From NCBI GenBank assembly GCA_017745135.1, contig JAGIAB010000062.1, positions 5,334 to 11,527 on the forward strand: DNA of 6,194 nt, written 5' to 3'. The DNA comes from Flavisolibacter sp. (GTDB lineage Bacteria; Bacteroidota; Bacteroidia; Chitinophagales; Chitinophagaceae). The notes beneath the pieces were generated by a model, which had not been told where the DNA came from, ran no database searches, and saw only the letters and a program-made list of their open reading frames with translations. Of the stretch, positions 5,570 through 6,194 are shown one piece after another; position 1 is the first letter of the stretch, and each line of letters opens with the position of its first letter. A program made the translations under genes and the position numbers.

Positions 5570-6194
5570 TATGCTACTTCGTAATAGTCTGTTAGTTTTC
5601 TTGACCCATTTTGTCTTTCAGCTTCATGCTCAGGATACCCTGCAGCTATCATTGCAGCAGGCTGATAACATTTTTCTGAAAAACAATTTTTACATCCTTG
5701 CTGCCAGTTTTAATATTGATGCGCAGAAAGCACAAATTCTCCAGGCAAGGCTTTATCCGAACCCTTTCATCACGGCTGAATTCAATGCATATGATCCTGA
5801 AAACAACAAATTGTTTCATAGTGGGAGAGAAGGACAAAAAGGTTTTCAAATTGAGCAATTGGTCGTGCTGGGTGGTAAAAGGAAATCAGAAATTGAAATT
5901 GCCAAAACCAATGCACGCATTGCAGAAATTGAATTTGAGCAACTGGTAGTAAACCTGAAATACCGGTTGCACACACAACTTTATTTGTGTGGTCTGCAGC
6001 ACTTGCTGCTGGGAAAATACGATGCACAACTTTCTTTGCTGGATAGCCTGCTTCACTCTTACCAGGTACAGGTTGATAAAGGAAATATTGCGCTGAAGGA
6101 ACTGGTTCGTTTGAAAGGAACCTTCCTGAAGTTGAATAACGACCGTGCAGAATTGTTTCGTGAATATTTATCCGGTCAATCGGAGCTTCAAAAG
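5562..6194 (+). CDS. TolC/CzcC-family outer-membrane efflux protein, 3' end beyond window edge
   Basis: The frame is open for 211 codons to the right edge, roughly half of the usual 400-460 residues. Residues 1-23 form a signal peptide (hydrophobic core LLVFLTHFVF, probable cleavage after LHA). The mature part begins with the family pattern: LSLQQADNIFLKNN, then a helix ending QARLYPNPFI (61-70), where the R-L-x-P-N-P motif marks the start of the beta-barrel segment. Next comes FQIEQLVVLGGKRK (95-108), whose GGKR is typical of the CzcC/CusC-like metal-efflux branch. Long alpha-helical heptad-rich segments follow (about 109-211), as expected for the periplasmic tunnel. Outer-membrane factors of this kind form a trimer with an RND pump and a periplasmic adaptor, whose genes usually come next and would lie outside the window. 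The start is ATG 5562 or the in-frame ATG 5571; the second gives a more typical n-region (MLLRNS). Confidence 0.9.
   Translation, partial: MSCMLLRNSLLVFLTHFVFQLHAQDTLQLSLQQADNIFLKNNFYILAASFNIDAQKAQILQARLYPNPFITAEFNAYDPENNKLFHSGREGQKGFQIEQLVVLGGKRKSEIEIAKTNARIAEIEFEQLVVNLKYRLHTQLYLCGLQHLLLGKYDAQLSLLDSLLHSYQVQVDKGNIALKELVRLKGTFLKLNNDRAELFREYLSGQSELQK

Noticed and set aside
5698..5949. Alternative plus frame of 83 codons and overlapping minus-strand frames
   Set aside because: They overlap the efflux protein frame, which carries a signal peptide and the family motifs (RLYPNP, GGKRK) and is open to the window edge.

Overview
The window looks like chromosomal DNA of a Bacteroidota bacterium, probably a member of or relative of the Chitinophagaceae. 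The signs are moderate-to-low GC, A-rich ribosome-binding regions with no Shine-Dalgarno sequence, a TAnnTTTG-type -7 promoter element (minus strand, 211-204), and protein sequences typical of that phylum. No RNA gene, CRISPR array or mobile element was seen.

Layout. Positions 1-220 hold the start of a small exported protein on the minus strand, cut by the window edge. Positions 436-1896 (minus) encode a soluble hybrid kinase with the order receiver, PAS, HisKA_3/HATPase. Positions 2196-2756 (plus) encode a RibD_C/dihydrofolate-reductase-like protein. It is followed by a VOC (glyoxalase-fold) gene at 2811-3190 whose frame is broken by one missing base. From 3453 to the right edge runs a plus-strand signalling and efflux block: an OmpR/PhoB response regulator (3453-4127), a membrane histidine kinase overlapping it by 4 bases (4124-5491), and the first half of a TolC/CzcC-type outer-membrane efflux protein (5562 to the edge).

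How the genes fit together. The regulator and kinase form a classic co-translated two-component pair. The kinase has an Asn-x-Gly G1 box, as in CusS/CopS metal sensors, and the next gene is an outer-membrane factor of the type that normally heads czcCBA/cus-like RND metal-efflux operons. The inference is a metal- or stress-responsive efflux locus whose inner-membrane pump genes lie beyond the right edge. The 70-base gap before the efflux gene holds tandem TTTAAGG repeats one helical turn apart, a candidate site for the regulator. It also holds three mutually complementary 6-mers that could form two competing hairpins, one of which covers the start codon.

The most notable points are that candidate control region, the frameshifted VOC gene (which has an in-phase A-AAA-AAT slippery heptamer just before the premature stop), and a -7 promoter element lying inside the longest reading of the small exported protein gene. 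I found no clearly new multi-gene system.
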